Notes under the pieces: generated by a model | Databases searched by the model: none | Told to the model about the DNA's origin: nothing | The model's input: only the letters and a program-made list of their open reading frames with translations | Position numbers and translations under genes: made by a program | In this document: in pieces, positions 1-9,943 of the stretch | Position numbering within the stretch: position 1 is the stretch's first letter | How the letters are laid out: every line of letters starts with the position of its first letter | Assembly: GCA_036873755.1 (NCBI GenBank) | Contig: JAVTVY010037197.1 | Location: forward strand, 96,774-160,773 | DNA length: 64,000 nucleotides | DNA from: Hanleya hanleyi | Taxonomy: Eukaryota > Mollusca > Polyplacophora > Lepidopleurida > Hanleyidae | Reading direction: 5' to 3'

Positions 1-1
1 C

Positions 2-766
2 TCTGTTCCACGTACGGTGAAGACCATAAACACCCTCGATGAAGAGATGCAACAGATCTTACAAAAACCGGGGTTAAGCGACAGCGAGAAAGTACAACGG
101 TACAATGAGACGCTTCAATGGTACATGACGTTCATGGACCAATACAAACCCCTCTCTACCCCAGCACCACCACCACCACGCGACACACCGCCGACCTCAG
201 CACCGCTCCAACAGCCGCCATTACCAGGGGTACCACCCACAGCCTCACAGTGGGTCGAAGACGAAGTCCTGAAGAGTGTACCTGCATCGTTCAAGAAACA
301 AGCTGGCCTGGTATTACAATGGATGAAACAGAATCCTAACATGACTTGGAATAATAAAGGCGAACTACTGGTACAGAATCAGGTGGTCCCCGGTACCCAC
401 ATGACGGATTTAGTGAATGACCTGATACTTCAACGCAGGTCGCACACGGACCCTCGAGGATGGGAGGTCTTCGCTCAAGGCTTGAAAGACATGCATGTAC
501 AACAGGAATTGGTCTGGAACCTCCAGCGCTGGGCCTGGATGCAGCGGACCCACCAATCGCCGAGTGGCCCACTACCTTCTTGAGAAGCCGAGTCGGAATC
601 GGAGTCACCCCCCAAAACACCACAACGACGGACACCTTCTTTTCACTCCTTTAAAAAACCACCCCTGATCAAGACACCCCACATCTCCAGAGCCGTGACA
701 CGTAGCAAGTCACCGCGGCGAACACGACGCCGGACACAACCGCCCAAGGGCTGGAATACCTATTAA
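2..766 (+). pseudogene. Q/P-rich conserved Polinton protein, unit 1 (window-truncated, premature stop)
   Basis: This is the unit 1 copy of the protein seen whole at 6,837-7,652 and 18,788-19,633. The window edge removes about 22 codons. An in-frame TGA at 581-583 replaces the TGG found in unit 3; downstream codons stay open to the normal TAA at 764-766. The visible part has a charged helical N-terminus, a proline-rich stretch, and a conserved central region. The lost C-terminus is an Arg-rich tail. Polinton proteins with this N-terminal pattern are common neighbours of penton genes but their function is unknown to me. Confidence 0.75.
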
Positions 767-799
767 AACCAATAGCAGCAGCAGGACAGCTCAGTCGCC

Positions 800-1523
800 A
801 TGTTTTACCTCACCCTACCCAGTAACAGTTCGCTGGATGTGTTTCCTGACAACACCTTGGCCAAGTACGTAACCCAATTACCGCAACCGTTGCATTTACC
901 TGGACGATGAGAATGTAGCCTCGTGGCTATCCAATACCCTTACTCGTGGTACAACGTGCGAGCCAATGAAGTGTGGTACTGAGGTGACCTACGAAGGAAA
1001 AGACACCCGACTCACCCTCCCCGAAGGCCCATACGATACCCCCAAGGAGTTCATACAGGGGCTTACAAGACTGTTGCATTATAAGGCTCTACGGGAGGTC
1101 ACGAATACTTCAAAACCTGTGAAAACCTTTCCCTTCAAGAATCACGTGGACTTCGATTACAACGCACACAACGACAAGGCACAGATCCTCCTCACCGCCA
1201 ACGTGAGTGTCGCACTGAGTCCTATCCTACAGCAAATGCTGGATCTCGCTTACCCGACCTACACGGGGCCATCCGAAGACTATGGCCAGATCGTGGGCGA
1301 TATCAACACACCTCTGTTACGGGTGGTCCCCATTAAGACGTATGGGGATCAAGTCACCCACAGTTTCACCCACATGCTCTACCTACCCGTACGACAAACC
1401 GACAACAACACTATCACGGTGGATATAAGAGATGACACGGGACGACCGGTCGCATTCGAACGAGGGAAAGTGGAGCTGGCACTTCATTTCCGACAAGCAC
1501 GTTCTCCCCCACTTTGTACAATG
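800..1523 (+). pseudogene. Penton (minor capsid, single jelly-roll-like) pseudogene, unit 1
   Basis: The start MFYLTLPSNSS is the recognisable N-terminus of Polinton penton proteins. The reading frame is broken three ways: TGG to TGA near 908, a one-base insertion after GTGTGGTAC near 979 (shared by all three units), and a 22-residue deletion near 1,288 relative to unit 3. An extra C in the run near 1,506-1,510 brings the penton tail in frame with the next gene, so an open frame runs from 966 to 1,841 across both proteins. The gene would normally supply the vertex protein of a virion-like particle. Confidence 0.8.
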
Positions 1524-1841
1524 AAAGTACCCTACGAGTGCGATGCACGCAGCTATATGGACTATTATGCCCAACAGGCCAGTGGTAGCCTTCCGGTCTT
1601 TAGTGGTGCACGCATGCAACGAGGATATGGGCTGGGGAACATACTCGGGAGTATCGTCAAAACGTTCCTGCCCTTGGTGACGCATGGGGTGAAAGCATTC
1701 GATAAACAAGCGGTCCGAGGTGGACTGCAAGTCGCCGGTGATGTCTTGAGGGGTACGGCACCAAAAGAAGCCTTGAAACGGCGGGCCAAAGAAGCGGGAG
1801 GCGTCTTGGTGGCCAAAGCACAACGCACCGTAGGGAATTAA
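1521..1841 (+). pseudogene. pX-like basic core protein, unit 1 (C-terminally truncated)
   Basis: The protein begins at the ATG at 1,521 and contains the conserved block PVFSGARMQRGYGLGNILG followed by a Lys/Arg-rich helix. This resembles small basic core or pVI/pX-like proteins found next to penton in Polintons; that assignment is by position and composition. GAA became TAA at 1,839-1,841, removing about 28 Arg-rich residues still present at 8,472-8,876. Confidence 0.65.
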
Positions 1842-1928
1842 AGACCTGCACCACCGAGACCACGCACCAGTCGACGGCCGACCCAGCGACGACGCACATC
1901 GAAGACCCAGGATATCTTTTCTTAAAAC

Positions 1929-2123
1929 ATGTCCTTAATCCACGCAGAGCCCGACGTAGCCTATCTCAGCACTCTACTTAACCAACTTAGAACTCCAGCC
2001 GTGAGTGGCAGTCAAACCAGTCTAGAGGCCTTCTCTACACCAGTCAATCCCGTGATCGAAACGAGCTCAGTCATCACCACCACGCCACCTGTACAGCCAC
2101 ATCGAGTTCCACACCAAATATAG
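1929..2123 (+). pseudogene. Chimeric remnant: capsid N-terminus joined to membrane-protein tail, unit 1
   Basis: The first seven codons (MSLIHAE) are those of the major capsid protein. The sequence then jumps into the tail of the small membrane protein (YLSTLLNQLRTP). The capsid body, protease and integrase, and the transmembrane segment itself, are all missing here. Unit 2 retains the transmembrane segment, so unit 1 suffered an additional deletion of about 110 bp. Confidence 0.75.
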
Positions 2124-2299
2124 TCCACATCGAGCTCTACACCAAGTACACCCACTAGGTCTGAAAACCCACCGGATTTCATCACTCACAGTGAACGCCC
2201 ATCGACAACGGCGACCGACGTTGTACCCACCACCACCCGAGTTCACTCGTACCAAATTTACAAGAGCGTGTTACCACGACAGCGCATACAGCTCGAACC

Positions 2300-2820
2300 A
2301 TGGACCTTCGCGTCACTTGCGTGATCGCAGGACCGACGGGCTCCGCCAAAAAGCACTTCGTCAGGCAGCGTATGCAGCAATGCCCCACATCACGTTCGTG
2401 GAAGGCCTACCCAACCTGACCTATTTGGAACCAGATACCTTGATGGTTCTGGATGGTCTCATGGCGGAGACGGATGCGCGGGTCACACAACTCTTTATCA
2501 AAGGCAGCCATCATCGACGGCTCAGCATCATCTACATTGTGCACAATCTGTTCAGTAAAAACAAAGAACATCGGAACATCAGCTTAAATGCCCACTACCA
2601 GGTGGTCTTCAAAAACCCGAGAGATACCACTCAACTGCCGCACCTGGCGAGACAGATGTATCCCGGCCGCACACCGTTTGCGTTGGAAGCCTTTAAAGAT
2701 GCGACAACCCGTCAGCACGGGTATATGCTCTTCGACCTCAAGCAAGCCACCCCCGATCACCTTCGACTACGGACCGGAATCTTTCCCGGAGAAACCCACC
2801 ACGTGTACATGGAAAAATAA
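2300..2820 (+). pseudogene. Packaging ATPase (FtsK/HerA-type) pseudogene, unit 1
   Basis: The N-terminus at 2,300 reads MDLRVTCVIAGPTGSAKK: the Walker A motif GPTGSGKT of the intact copy has become GPTGSAKK. An internal deletion then shifts the frame, and the rest (from about 2,370 to 2,820) continues in another frame with Walker B altered from VLDDL to VLDGL. The C-terminal half is well preserved. The intact homologue is at 20,123-20,731. It cannot make a working ATPase. Confidence 0.85.
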
Positions 2821-2823
2821 TGT

Positions 2824-2880
2824 AAACACACCCACAGTGGCTCCCTCAGCTGGGGTGTGTGTTTGGTGATGGGATAATAA
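2824..2880 (+). terminator. Conserved 3'-end hairpin with C-rich loop, site 1
   Basis: AAACACACCC (2,824-2,833) pairs with GGGTGTGTGTTT (2,853-2,864). The loop contains CTCCCTC. Downstream is GATGGGATAATAA. It sits between the ATPase stop and the TATA-like box of the next gene, so it probably belongs to the 3' end of the ATPase transcript. Here the tail has GGG where other sites have GGGG, and the loop C-run is interrupted. It is one of four related sites. Confidence 0.6.
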
Positions 2881-2943
2881 CAGAATTAATACAACATCAT
2901 GGTTGACTTTGTCTCTGTTCAATATTCAGGAGGTAGGCAGATA

Positions 2944-2952
2944 AAAAGGAGA
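2944..2952 (+). promoter_or_regulatory. TATA-like box before the small basic protein, unit 1
   Basis: AGATAAAAAGG precedes the ATG at 2,981 by about 35 bases. The same motif lies before the unit 2 copy (6,437-6,446) and on the minus strand at 20,006-20,015 before the main-element copy. Position and conservation support a core promoter. Confidence 0.55.
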
Positions 2953-2980
2953 GAGTTGTGGGTTCTAGCATTTGTTGTAC

Positions 2981-3325
2981 ATGATGTCTGCACGAGTACG
3001 GAACCACGCCCCGACGCTCCGTGTATTGACGACGGCCCCACCCGAGTTGGGACGAACCATTGTACGCGTCGCGGACACTGACCTTGTACGCTGTCTGTGC
3101 GAGATCGGGTACAACCTGTTAAAAGGCAACGTACCACTGACTCCGGTTCAGAAGACCAAGTTGGCCAAGCATAAGACAGGTCTCCGAACCCTAGTCCAGA
3201 AGTCAGTCTCTCAAACACAAAAGAAAAAGGTGTTACAGAAAAGCGGCTTTCTCGGGACCATCTTAGCACCGTTGGCCGCTTCCGTGTTGGGTCCAGTATT
3301 GGGTGGACTCTTCGGCCGACAATGA
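2981..3325 (+). CDS. Small basic conserved Polinton protein, unit 1/2 junction
   Basis: About 114 residues, starting at the tandem Met (MMSARVR). The conserved core is CLCEIGYNLLKGNVPL, followed by Lys-rich sequence and a Gly/Leu-rich C-terminal segment (LGTILAPLAASVLGPVLGG) that could insert in or bind membranes. I know the family only as a recurrent uncharacterised Polinton protein. The frame is intact, although several residues differ from the 19,630 copy. Its TGA overlaps the next start in an ATGA arrangement (3,322-3,325), suggesting coupled expression. Confidence 0.75.
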   Translation: MMSARVRNHAPTLRVLTTAPPELGRTIVRVADTDLVRCLCEIGYNLLKGNVPLTPVQKTKLAKHKTGLRTLVQKSVSQTQKKKVLQKSGFLGTILAPLAASVLGPVLGGLFGRQ

Positions 3326-4152
3326 ACCACACGAAAAAAATGATCCTCGTCGAACCACGGGTCCTTCAAAACCTCCAATCGCCCTACTCTGTTCCACGTA
3401 CGGTGAAGACCATAAACACCCTCGATGAAGAGATGCAACAGATCTTACAAAAACCGGGGTTAAGCGACAGCGAGAAAGTACAACGGTACAATGAGACGCT
3501 TCAATGGTACATGACGTTCATGGACCAATACAAACCCCTCTCTACCCCAGCACCACCACCACCACGCGACACACCGCCGACCTCAGCACCGCTCCAACAG
3601 CCGCCATTACCAGGGGTACCACCCACAGCCTCACAGTGGGTCGAAGACGAAGTCCTGAAGAGTGTACCTGCATCGTTCAAGAAACAAGCTGGCCTGGTAT
3701 TACAATGGATGAAACAGAATCCTAACATGACTTGGAATAATAAAGGCGAACTACTGGTACAGAATCAGGTGGTCCCCGGTACCCACATGACGGATTTAGT
3801 GAATGACCTGATACTTCAACGCAGGTCGCACACGGACCCTCGAGGATGGGAGGTCTTCGCTCAAGGCTTGAAAGACATGCATGTACAACAGGAATTGGTC
3901 TGGAACCTCCAGCGCTGGGCCTGGATGCAGCGGACCCACCAATCGCCGAGTGGCCCACTACCTTCTTGAGAAGCCGAGTCGGAATCGGAGTCACCCCCCA
4001 AAACACCACAACGACGGACACCTTCTTTTCACTCCTTTAAAAAACCACCCCTGATCAAGACACCCCACATCTCCAGAGCCGTGACACGTAGCAAGTCACC
4101 GCGGCGAACACGACGCCGGACACAACCGCCCAAGGCCTGGAACACCTATTAA
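3322..4152 (+). pseudogene. Q/P-rich conserved Polinton protein, unit 2 (premature stop)
   Basis: Starts MNHTKKM at 3,322, overlapping the preceding stop. It carries the same TGG to TGA change as unit 1, at 3,967-3,969, leaving 215 of about 276 codons; the frame remains open to the normal TAA at 4,150-4,152. The proline-rich segment (codons about 70-90) and the conserved centre are intact. The lost tail is rich in Arg and Ser/Thr-Pro. Confidence 0.75.
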
Positions 4153-4185
4153 AACCAATAGCAGCAGCAGGACAGCTCAGTCGCC

Positions 4186-4908
4186 ATGTTTTACCTCACC
4201 CTACCCAGTAACAGTTCGCTGGATGTGTTTCCTGACAACACCTTGGCCAAGTACGTAACCCAATTACCGCAACCGTTGCATTTACCTGGACGATGGGAAT
4301 GTAGCCTCGTGGCTATCCAATACCCTTACTCGTGGTACAACGTGCGAGCCAATGAAGTGTGGTACTGAGGTGACCTACGAAGGAAAAGACACCCGACTCA
4401 CCCTCCCCGAAGGCCAATACGATACCCCAAGGAGTTCATACAGGGGCTTACAAGACTGTTGCATTATAAGGCTCTACGGGAGGTCACGAATACTTCAAAA
4501 CCTGTGAAAACCTTTCCCTTCAAGAATCACGTGGACTTCGATTACAACGCACACAACGACAAGGCACAGATCCTCCTCACCGCCAACGTGAGTGTCGCAC
4601 TGAGTCCTATCCTACAGCAAATGCTGGATCTCGCTTACCCGACCTACACGGGGCCATCCGAAGACCATGGCCAGATCGTGGGCGATATCAACACACCTCT
4701 GTTACGGGTGGTCCCCATTAAGACGTATGGGGATCAAGTCACCCACAGTTTCACCCACATGCTCTACCTACCCGTACGACAAACCGACAACAACACTATC
4801 ACGGTGGATATAAGAGATGACACGGGACGACCGGTCGCATTCGAACGAGGGAAAGTGGAGCTGGCACTTCATTTCCGACAAGCACGTTCTCCCCCACTTT
4901 GTACAATG
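4186..4908 (+). pseudogene. Penton pseudogene, unit 2
   Basis: Begins MFYLTLPSNSS at 4,186. It lacks the unit 1 early stop (TGG retained near 4,294) but has the shared inserted base near 4,365 and a one-base loss in a C run near 4,428. It also has the shared 22-residue deletion. The C-terminal part is fused in frame with the following pX-like protein, giving an open frame from 4,459 to 5,226. Confidence 0.8.
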
Positions 4909-5226
4909 AAAGTACCCTACGAGTGCGATGCACGCAGCTATATGGACTATTATGCCCAACAGGCCAGTGGTAGCCTTCCGGTCTTTAGTGGTGCACGCAT
5001 GCAACGAGGATATGGGCTGGGGAACATACTCGGGAGTATCGTCAAAACGTTCCTGCCCTTGGTGACGCATGGGGTGAAAGCATTCGATAAACAAGCGGTC
5101 CGAGGTGGACTGCAAGTCGCCGGTGATGTCTTGAGGGGTACGGCACCAAAAGAAGCCTTGAAACGGCGGGCCAAAGAAGCGGGAGGCGTCTTGGTGGCCA
5201 AAGCACAACGCACCGTAGGGAATTAA
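4906..5226 (+). pseudogene. pX-like basic core protein, unit 2 (truncated)
   Basis: Near-identical to the unit 1 copy, with the GARMQRGYG motif and the same premature TAA at 5,224-5,226. The start codon is retained but lies inside the open frame that comes from penton. Confidence 0.65.
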
Positions 5227-5313
5227 AGACCTGCACCACCGAGACCACGCACCAGTCGACGGCCGACCCAGCGACGACGCACATCGAAGACCCAGGATAT
5301 CTTTTCTTAAAAC

Positions 5314-5653
5314 ATGTCCTTAATCCACACAGAGTCCTGCCCCTCCAGTCCTGAACACAGCGTCCCCCAAAACGCGCAAAGCGCAAGTGGGCTCTGTGGT
5401 GATATTGCTAATCCTGTTGAGTGTGTTGTACGGAGGTGTGTTTTACGACGTAGGCTATCTCAGCACTCTACTTAACCAACTTAGAACTCCAGCCGTGAGT
5501 GGCAGTCAAACCAGTCTAGAGACCTTCTCTACACCAGTCAATCCCGTGATCGAAACGAGCTCAGTCATCACCACCACGCCACCTGTACAAGCCACATCGA
5601 GTTCCACACCAAATATAGTCCACATCGAGCTCTACACCAAGTACACCCACTAG
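5314..5653 (+). pseudogene. Capsid start joined to small single-pass membrane protein, unit 2
   Basis: About twelve capsid codons from the ATG at 5,314 are followed by sequence matching the N-terminus of the membrane protein at 21,212 (minus). The membrane-protein frame (5,387-5,653) reads a hydrophobic segment VVILLILLSVLYGGVFYD, a Leu-rich stretch and a Ser/Thr/Pro-rich tail. The native ATG is lost; the open frame begins with GTG. Its close match to the 21,212 gene shows where the capsid, protease and integrase block was deleted. Confidence 0.7.
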
Positions 5654-5794
5654 GTCTGAAAACCCACCGGATTTCATCACTCACAGTGAACGCCCATCGA
5701 CAACGGCGACCGACGTTGTACCCACCACCACCCGAGTTCACTCGTACCAAATTTACAAGAGCGTGTTACCACGACAGCGCATACAGCTCGAACC

Positions 5795-6315
5795 ATGGAC
5801 CTTCGCGTCACTTGCGTGATCGCAGGACCGACGGGCTCCGCCAAAAAGCACTTCGTCAGGCAGCGTATGCAGCAATGCCCCACATCACGTTCGTGGAAGG
5901 CCTACCCAACCTGACCGATTTGGAACCAGATACCTTGATGGTTCTGGATGGTCTCATGGCGGAGACGGATGCGCGGGTCACACAACTCTTTATCAAAGGC
6001 AGCCATCATCGACGGCTCAGCATCATCTACATTGTGCACAATCTGTTCAGTAAAAACAAAGAACATCGGAACATCAGCTTAAATGCCCACTACCAGGTGG
6101 TCTTCAAAAATCCGAGAGATACCACTCAACTGCCGCACCTGGCGAGACAGATGTATCCCGGCCGCACACCGTTTGCGTTGGAAGCCTTTAAAGATGCGAC
6201 AACCCCTCAGCACGGGTATATGCTCTTCGACCTCAAGCAAGCCACCCCCGATCACCTTCGACTACGGACCGGAATCTTTCCCGGAGAAACCCACCACGTG
6301 TACATGCAAAAATAA
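5795..6315 (+). pseudogene. Packaging ATPase pseudogene, unit 2
   Basis: Same lesions as unit 1: degenerate Walker A (GPTGSAKK), internal deletion with frame change, and VLDGL at Walker B. The C-terminal half up to 6,315 is conserved. Shared lesions show that units 1 and 2 derive from one already broken copy. Confidence 0.85.
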
Positions 6316-6318
6316 TGT

Positions 6319-6378
6319 AAACACACCCACAGTGGTTCCCCCAGCTGGGGTGTGTGTTTGATGTTGGGGATAATAAAA
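6319..6378 (+). terminator. Conserved 3'-end hairpin with C-rich loop, site 2
   Basis: AAACACACCC (6,319-6,328) pairs with GGGTGTGTGTTT. The loop contains GGTTCCCCCAGC. The tail reads TTGGGGATAATAAAA, which contains AATAAA near 6,373. The loop C-run can pair with the tail GGGG. Confidence 0.65.
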
Positions 6379-6477
6379 GAATTAATACAACATCATGGTT
6401 GACTTTTGTCTCTGTTCAATATTCACGAGGTAGGTAGATAAAAAGGGCAGGGTTGTGGGTTCTAGCATTAGTTGTAC

Positions 6478-6820
6478 ATGATGTCTGCTCGAGTACGGAA
6501 GCACGCTCCGACGCTCCGTGTATTGAAGACGGCCCCACCCGAGTTGGTCCGAACCATTGTACGCGGCGCGGACCCTGACCTTGTACGCTGTCTGTGCGAG
6601 ATCGGGTACAACCTGTTAAAAGGCAACGTACCACTGACTCCGGCTCAGAAGACCAAGTTGGCCAAGCATAAGACAGGTCTCCGAACCCTAGTCCAGAAGC
6701 GGGTCCCTCAAACACAAAAGAAAAAGGTGTTACAGAAAAGCGGCTTTCTCGGGCCATCTTAGCACCGTTGGCCGCTTCCGTGTTGGGTCCAGTATTGGGT
6801 GGACTCTTCGGCCGACAATG
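6478..6820 (+). pseudogene. Small basic conserved Polinton protein, unit 2/3 junction (frameshifted)
   Basis: Starts with the tandem Met at 6,478 and matches the 19,974 copy until a one-base loss near 6,753 causes a stop at 6,760-6,762. The hydrophobic C-terminal segment is therefore lost from the frame although its DNA is still present to about 6,820. Confidence 0.75.
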
Positions 6821-6836
6821 AACCACACGAAAAAAA

Positions 6837-7652
6837 ATGATCCTCGTCGAACCACGGGTCCTTCAAAACCTCCAATCGCCCTACTCTGTTCCACCTACGG
6901 TGAAGACCATAAACACCCTCGATGAAGAGATGCAACAGATCTTACAAAAACCGGGGTTAAGCGACAGCGAGAAAGTACAACGGTACAATGAGACGCTTCA
7001 ACGGTACATGACGTTCATGGACCAATACAAAACCCTCTCTACCCCAGCACCACCACCACCACCACGTGACACACCGCCGGCCTCAGCACCGCTCCAACAG
7101 CGGCCATTACCAGGGGTACCACCCACAGCCCCACAGTGGGTCGAAGACGAAGTGCTGAAGAGTGTACCTGCATCGTTCAAGAAACAAGCTGGCCTGGTAT
7201 TACAACGGATGAAACAGAATCCTAACATGACTTGGAATAATAAAGGCGAACTACTGGTACAGAATCAGGTGGTCCCCGGTACCCACATGACGGATTTAGT
7301 GAATGACCTGATACGTCAACGCAGGTCGCACACGGACCCTCGAGGATGGGAGGTCTTCGCTCAAGGCTTGAAAGACATGCATGTACAACAGGAATTGGTC
7401 TGGAACCTACAGCGCTGGGCCTGGATGCAGCGGGCCCACCAATCGCCGAGTGGCCCACTACCTTCTTGGGAAGCCGAGTCGGAACCGGAGTCACCCCCCA
7501 AAACACCACAACGACGGACGCCTTCTTTTCACTCCTTTAAAAAACCACCCCTGATCAAGACACCCCACATCTCCAGAGCCGTGACGCGTAGCAAGTCACC
7601 GCGGCGAACACGACGCCGGACACAACCACCCAAGGCCTGGAACACCTATTAA
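6837..7652 (+). CDS. Q/P-rich conserved Polinton protein, unit 3 (complete)
   Basis: 271 residues. Residues 1-60 are charged and helical, about 60-90 are Pro-rich, about 90-200 form a conserved region with KQAGLVLQRMKQNPNMTW, and the tail is basic (RSKSPRRTRRRTQ). An extra A in the run near 6,829-6,836 puts the usual upstream ATG (6,818) out of frame, so translation would have to begin at 6,837. Function unknown; the location between basic protein and penton suggests a virion or assembly role. Confidence 0.7.
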   Translation: MILVEPRVLQNLQSPYSVPPTVKTINTLDEEMQQILQKPGLSDSEKVQRYNETLQRYMTFMDQYKTLSTPAPPPPPRDTPPASAPLQQRPLPGVPPTAPQWVEDEVLKSVPASFKKQAGLVLQRMKQNPNMTWNNKGELLVQNQVVPGTHMTDLVNDLIRQRRSHTDPRGWEVFAQGLKDMHVQQELVWNLQRWAWMQRAHQSPSGPLPSWEAESEPESPPKTPQRRTPSFHSFKKPPLIKTPHISRAVTRSKSPRRTRRRTQPPKAWNTY

Positions 7653-7685
7653 AACCAATAGCAGCAGCAGGACAGCTCAGTCGCC

Positions 7686-8475
7686 ATGTTTTACCTCACC
7701 CTACCCAGTAACAGTTCGCTGGATGTGTTTCCTGACAACACCTTGGCCAAGTACGTGACCCAATTACCGCAACCGTTGCATTTACCTGGACGATGGGAAT
7801 GTAGCCTCGTGGATATCCAATACCCTTACTCGTGGTACAACGTGCGAGCCAATGAAGTGTGGTACTGAGGTGACCTACGAAGGAAAAGACACCCGACTCA
7901 CCCTCCCCGAAGGCCCATACGATACCCCCAAGGAGTTCATACAGGGGCTTACAAGACTGTTGCATTATAAGGCTCTACGGGAGGTCACGAATACTTCAAA
8001 ACCTGTGAAAACCTTTCCCTTCAAGAATCACGTGGACTTCGATTACAACGCACACAACGACAAGGCACAGATCCTCCTCACCGCCAACGTGAGTGTCGTA
8101 CTGAGTCCTATCCTACAACAAATGCTGGATCTCGCTCACCCGACCTACACGGGTCCATCCGAAGACCATGGCCAGATCCCGATGGATATGAAGTCGGGTA
8201 TGTACGGACTCTACATCTACTCGGACGTGGTCGACCACCACATCGTGGGCGATATCAACATACCTCTGTTACGGGTGGTCCCCATTAAGACGTATGGGGA
8301 TCAAGTCACCCACAGTTTCACCCACATGCTCTACCTACCCGTACGACAAACCGACAACAACACTATCACGGTGCATATAAGAGATGACACGGGACGACCG
8401 GTCGCATTCGAACGAGGGAAAGTGGTGCTGGCACTTCATTTCCGACATGCACGTTCTCCCCACTTTGTACAATGA
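7686..8475 (+). pseudogene. Penton pseudogene, unit 3
   Basis: Reads MFYLTLPSNSS from 7,686 to a stop near 7,868 caused by the inserted base shared by all three units. It continues in another frame (7,852-8,475) to the end, without the 22-residue deletion of units 1 and 2; the segment SGMYGLYIYSDVVDHHIVGD is present. Its TGA overlaps the following ATG (8,472-8,475). Confidence 0.8.
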
Positions 8476-8876
8476 AAGTACCCTACGAGTGCGATGCACG
8501 CAGCTATATGGACTATTATGCCCAACAGGCCAGGGGTAGCCTTCCGGTCTTTAGTGGTGCACGCATGCAACGAGGATATGGGCTGGGGAACATACTCGGG
8601 AGTATCGTCAAAACGTTTCTGCCCTTGGTGACGCGTGGGGTGAAAGCATTCGGTAAACAAGCGGTCCGAGGTGGACTGCAAGTCGCCGGTGATGTCTTGA
8701 GGGGTACGGCACCCAAAGAAGCCTTGAAACGGCGGGCCAAAGAAGCGGGAGGCGTCTTGGTGGCCAAAGCACACCGCACCGTAGGGAATGAAAGACCTGC
8801 ACTACCGAGACCACGCACCAGTCGACGGCCGACCCAGCGACGACGCACATCGAAGACCCAGGATATCTTTTCTTAA
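8472..8876 (+). CDS. pX-like basic core protein, unit 3 (complete)
   Basis: 134 residues from MKVPYECD. The motif PVFSGARMQRGYGLGNILG is followed by a hydrophobic helix (VKTFLPLVTRGVKAFGK), a Lys/Arg-rich region and an Arg-rich C-terminus (RRPTQRRRTSK). The composition suits a DNA- or capsid-binding core protein. It overlaps the penton stop by four bases and ends three bases before the capsid ATG. Confidence 0.7.
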   Translation: MKVPYECDARSYMDYYAQQARGSLPVFSGARMQRGYGLGNILGSIVKTFLPLVTRGVKAFGKQAVRGGLQVAGDVLRGTAPKEALKRRAKEAGGVLVAKAHRTVGNERPALPRPRTSRRPTQRRRTSKTQDIFS

Positions 8877-8879
8877 AAC

Positions 8880-9943
8880 ATGTCCTTAATCCACGCAGAG
8901 TCCTGCCCCTCCACCAACAGTGAATTTGATTTGTGGACCGTCCCGCCTACACAGATCAGTGCCGAACAAGGATTATGGGTGGAGCATCTCCCGCTCTCCA
9001 GCATCAACGAAACAGGGCCCATCGAGTTCACCATCAGTAATGCGGATACGGCCTATGTGGATTTAGCCCATACGTACTTGTATGTGAAAGCCAAGGTCGT
9101 CAATGGGGATGGCTCCAGAATCGTCCAAGCTGCAACGGTGGACCCGACGAATCTCTGGCTGCACTCTATGTTTCAACAGGTGGATATTTTTCTCGGCGAC
9201 AAACTCATCAGTGACTCGACCAGCACGTACCCCTATCGAGCCTACATCGAGACGCTGTTGTCGTATGGACGAGAGGCTAAAAAATCTCAGCTGACAGCCG
9301 CTTTATTCTACCAGGACACAGCCGAGCACATGGGCGCAGAGAACGACAATGCGGGAAGGCTATCACCGCGAACGGCGTCTCGGTGGATCTCATGGGTCGA
9401 CTGCACGCAGACATTTTCATGCAAGACCCGTATCTCTTGAACAAGATCCCCATCAAAATCCGACTGATACGGGCGCATCCGACCTTCGCCTTCATAGCCA
9501 CTGACGTAGAGGGGCATGCAGCTGACTATAAGATCGTCATCCAAGACACAGTCCTGTATGTCCGAAAAGTGAAACCGAATCCAGCCGTTCAATTGGGACA
9601 CCTAAGAGCCTTGGAAACAAAACCAGCCCAGGACACTATCCGACGTGTGCAAATCAAAGTGTTCTCTGTGCCTGCTGAAAATATGAGCGCCAACAAAGAA
9701 AACCTCTTCCTGGGGGAACTACCCAAGCGATTGATCCTGGCCTGTGTGGAAAATACCAGTTTCAGCGGAGCCTACCCAGAGAATCCGTTTGACTTTAAAC
9801 ATTTCGGCATCAATTTTATGGTCTTGCATTTGTACAGACAACAGGTCCCAGCAACGGCCTTAACACCGAACTTTGGGCGCAAGAATTTCATTCGAGCCTA
9901 TCAGAACCTGTTTACTGCCACCGGTCAAATCCACCAGGACTAA
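8880..9943 (+). pseudogene. Major capsid protein (double jelly-roll) pseudogene, unit 3
   Basis: Starts MSLIHAESCPSTNSEFDLW, with the typical Polinton capsid block PLSSINETGPIEFTISNADT. The frame changes near 9,350-9,383 and then continues from the GTG at 9,383. Sequence stops after about 350 codons at 9,943, missing about 85 C-terminal residues present at 16,260-17,057. The family forms hexameric capsomers of Polinton-like particles. Confidence 0.85.

Larger units (their letters stand above)
1..9943 (+). repeat. Tandem amplification of a Polinton morphogenesis cassette
   Basis: Three head-to-tail units are visible: 1-3,386, 3,387-6,883 and 6,884-9,943 (partial). Base 1 aligns with 3,387 and 6,884. 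The offset is 3,386 bp for the first pair and about 3,500 bp for the second; the difference is largely a deletion near 1,950 in unit 1. Units 1 and 2 are nearly identical and share several lesions: a stop in the Q/P-rich gene, a 66-bp penton deletion, a penton/pX fusion, and deletions in capsid and ATPase. Unit 3 lacks most of these. The amplification is therefore younger than those lesions. An assembly artefact cannot be excluded without long reads. Confidence 0.85.
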
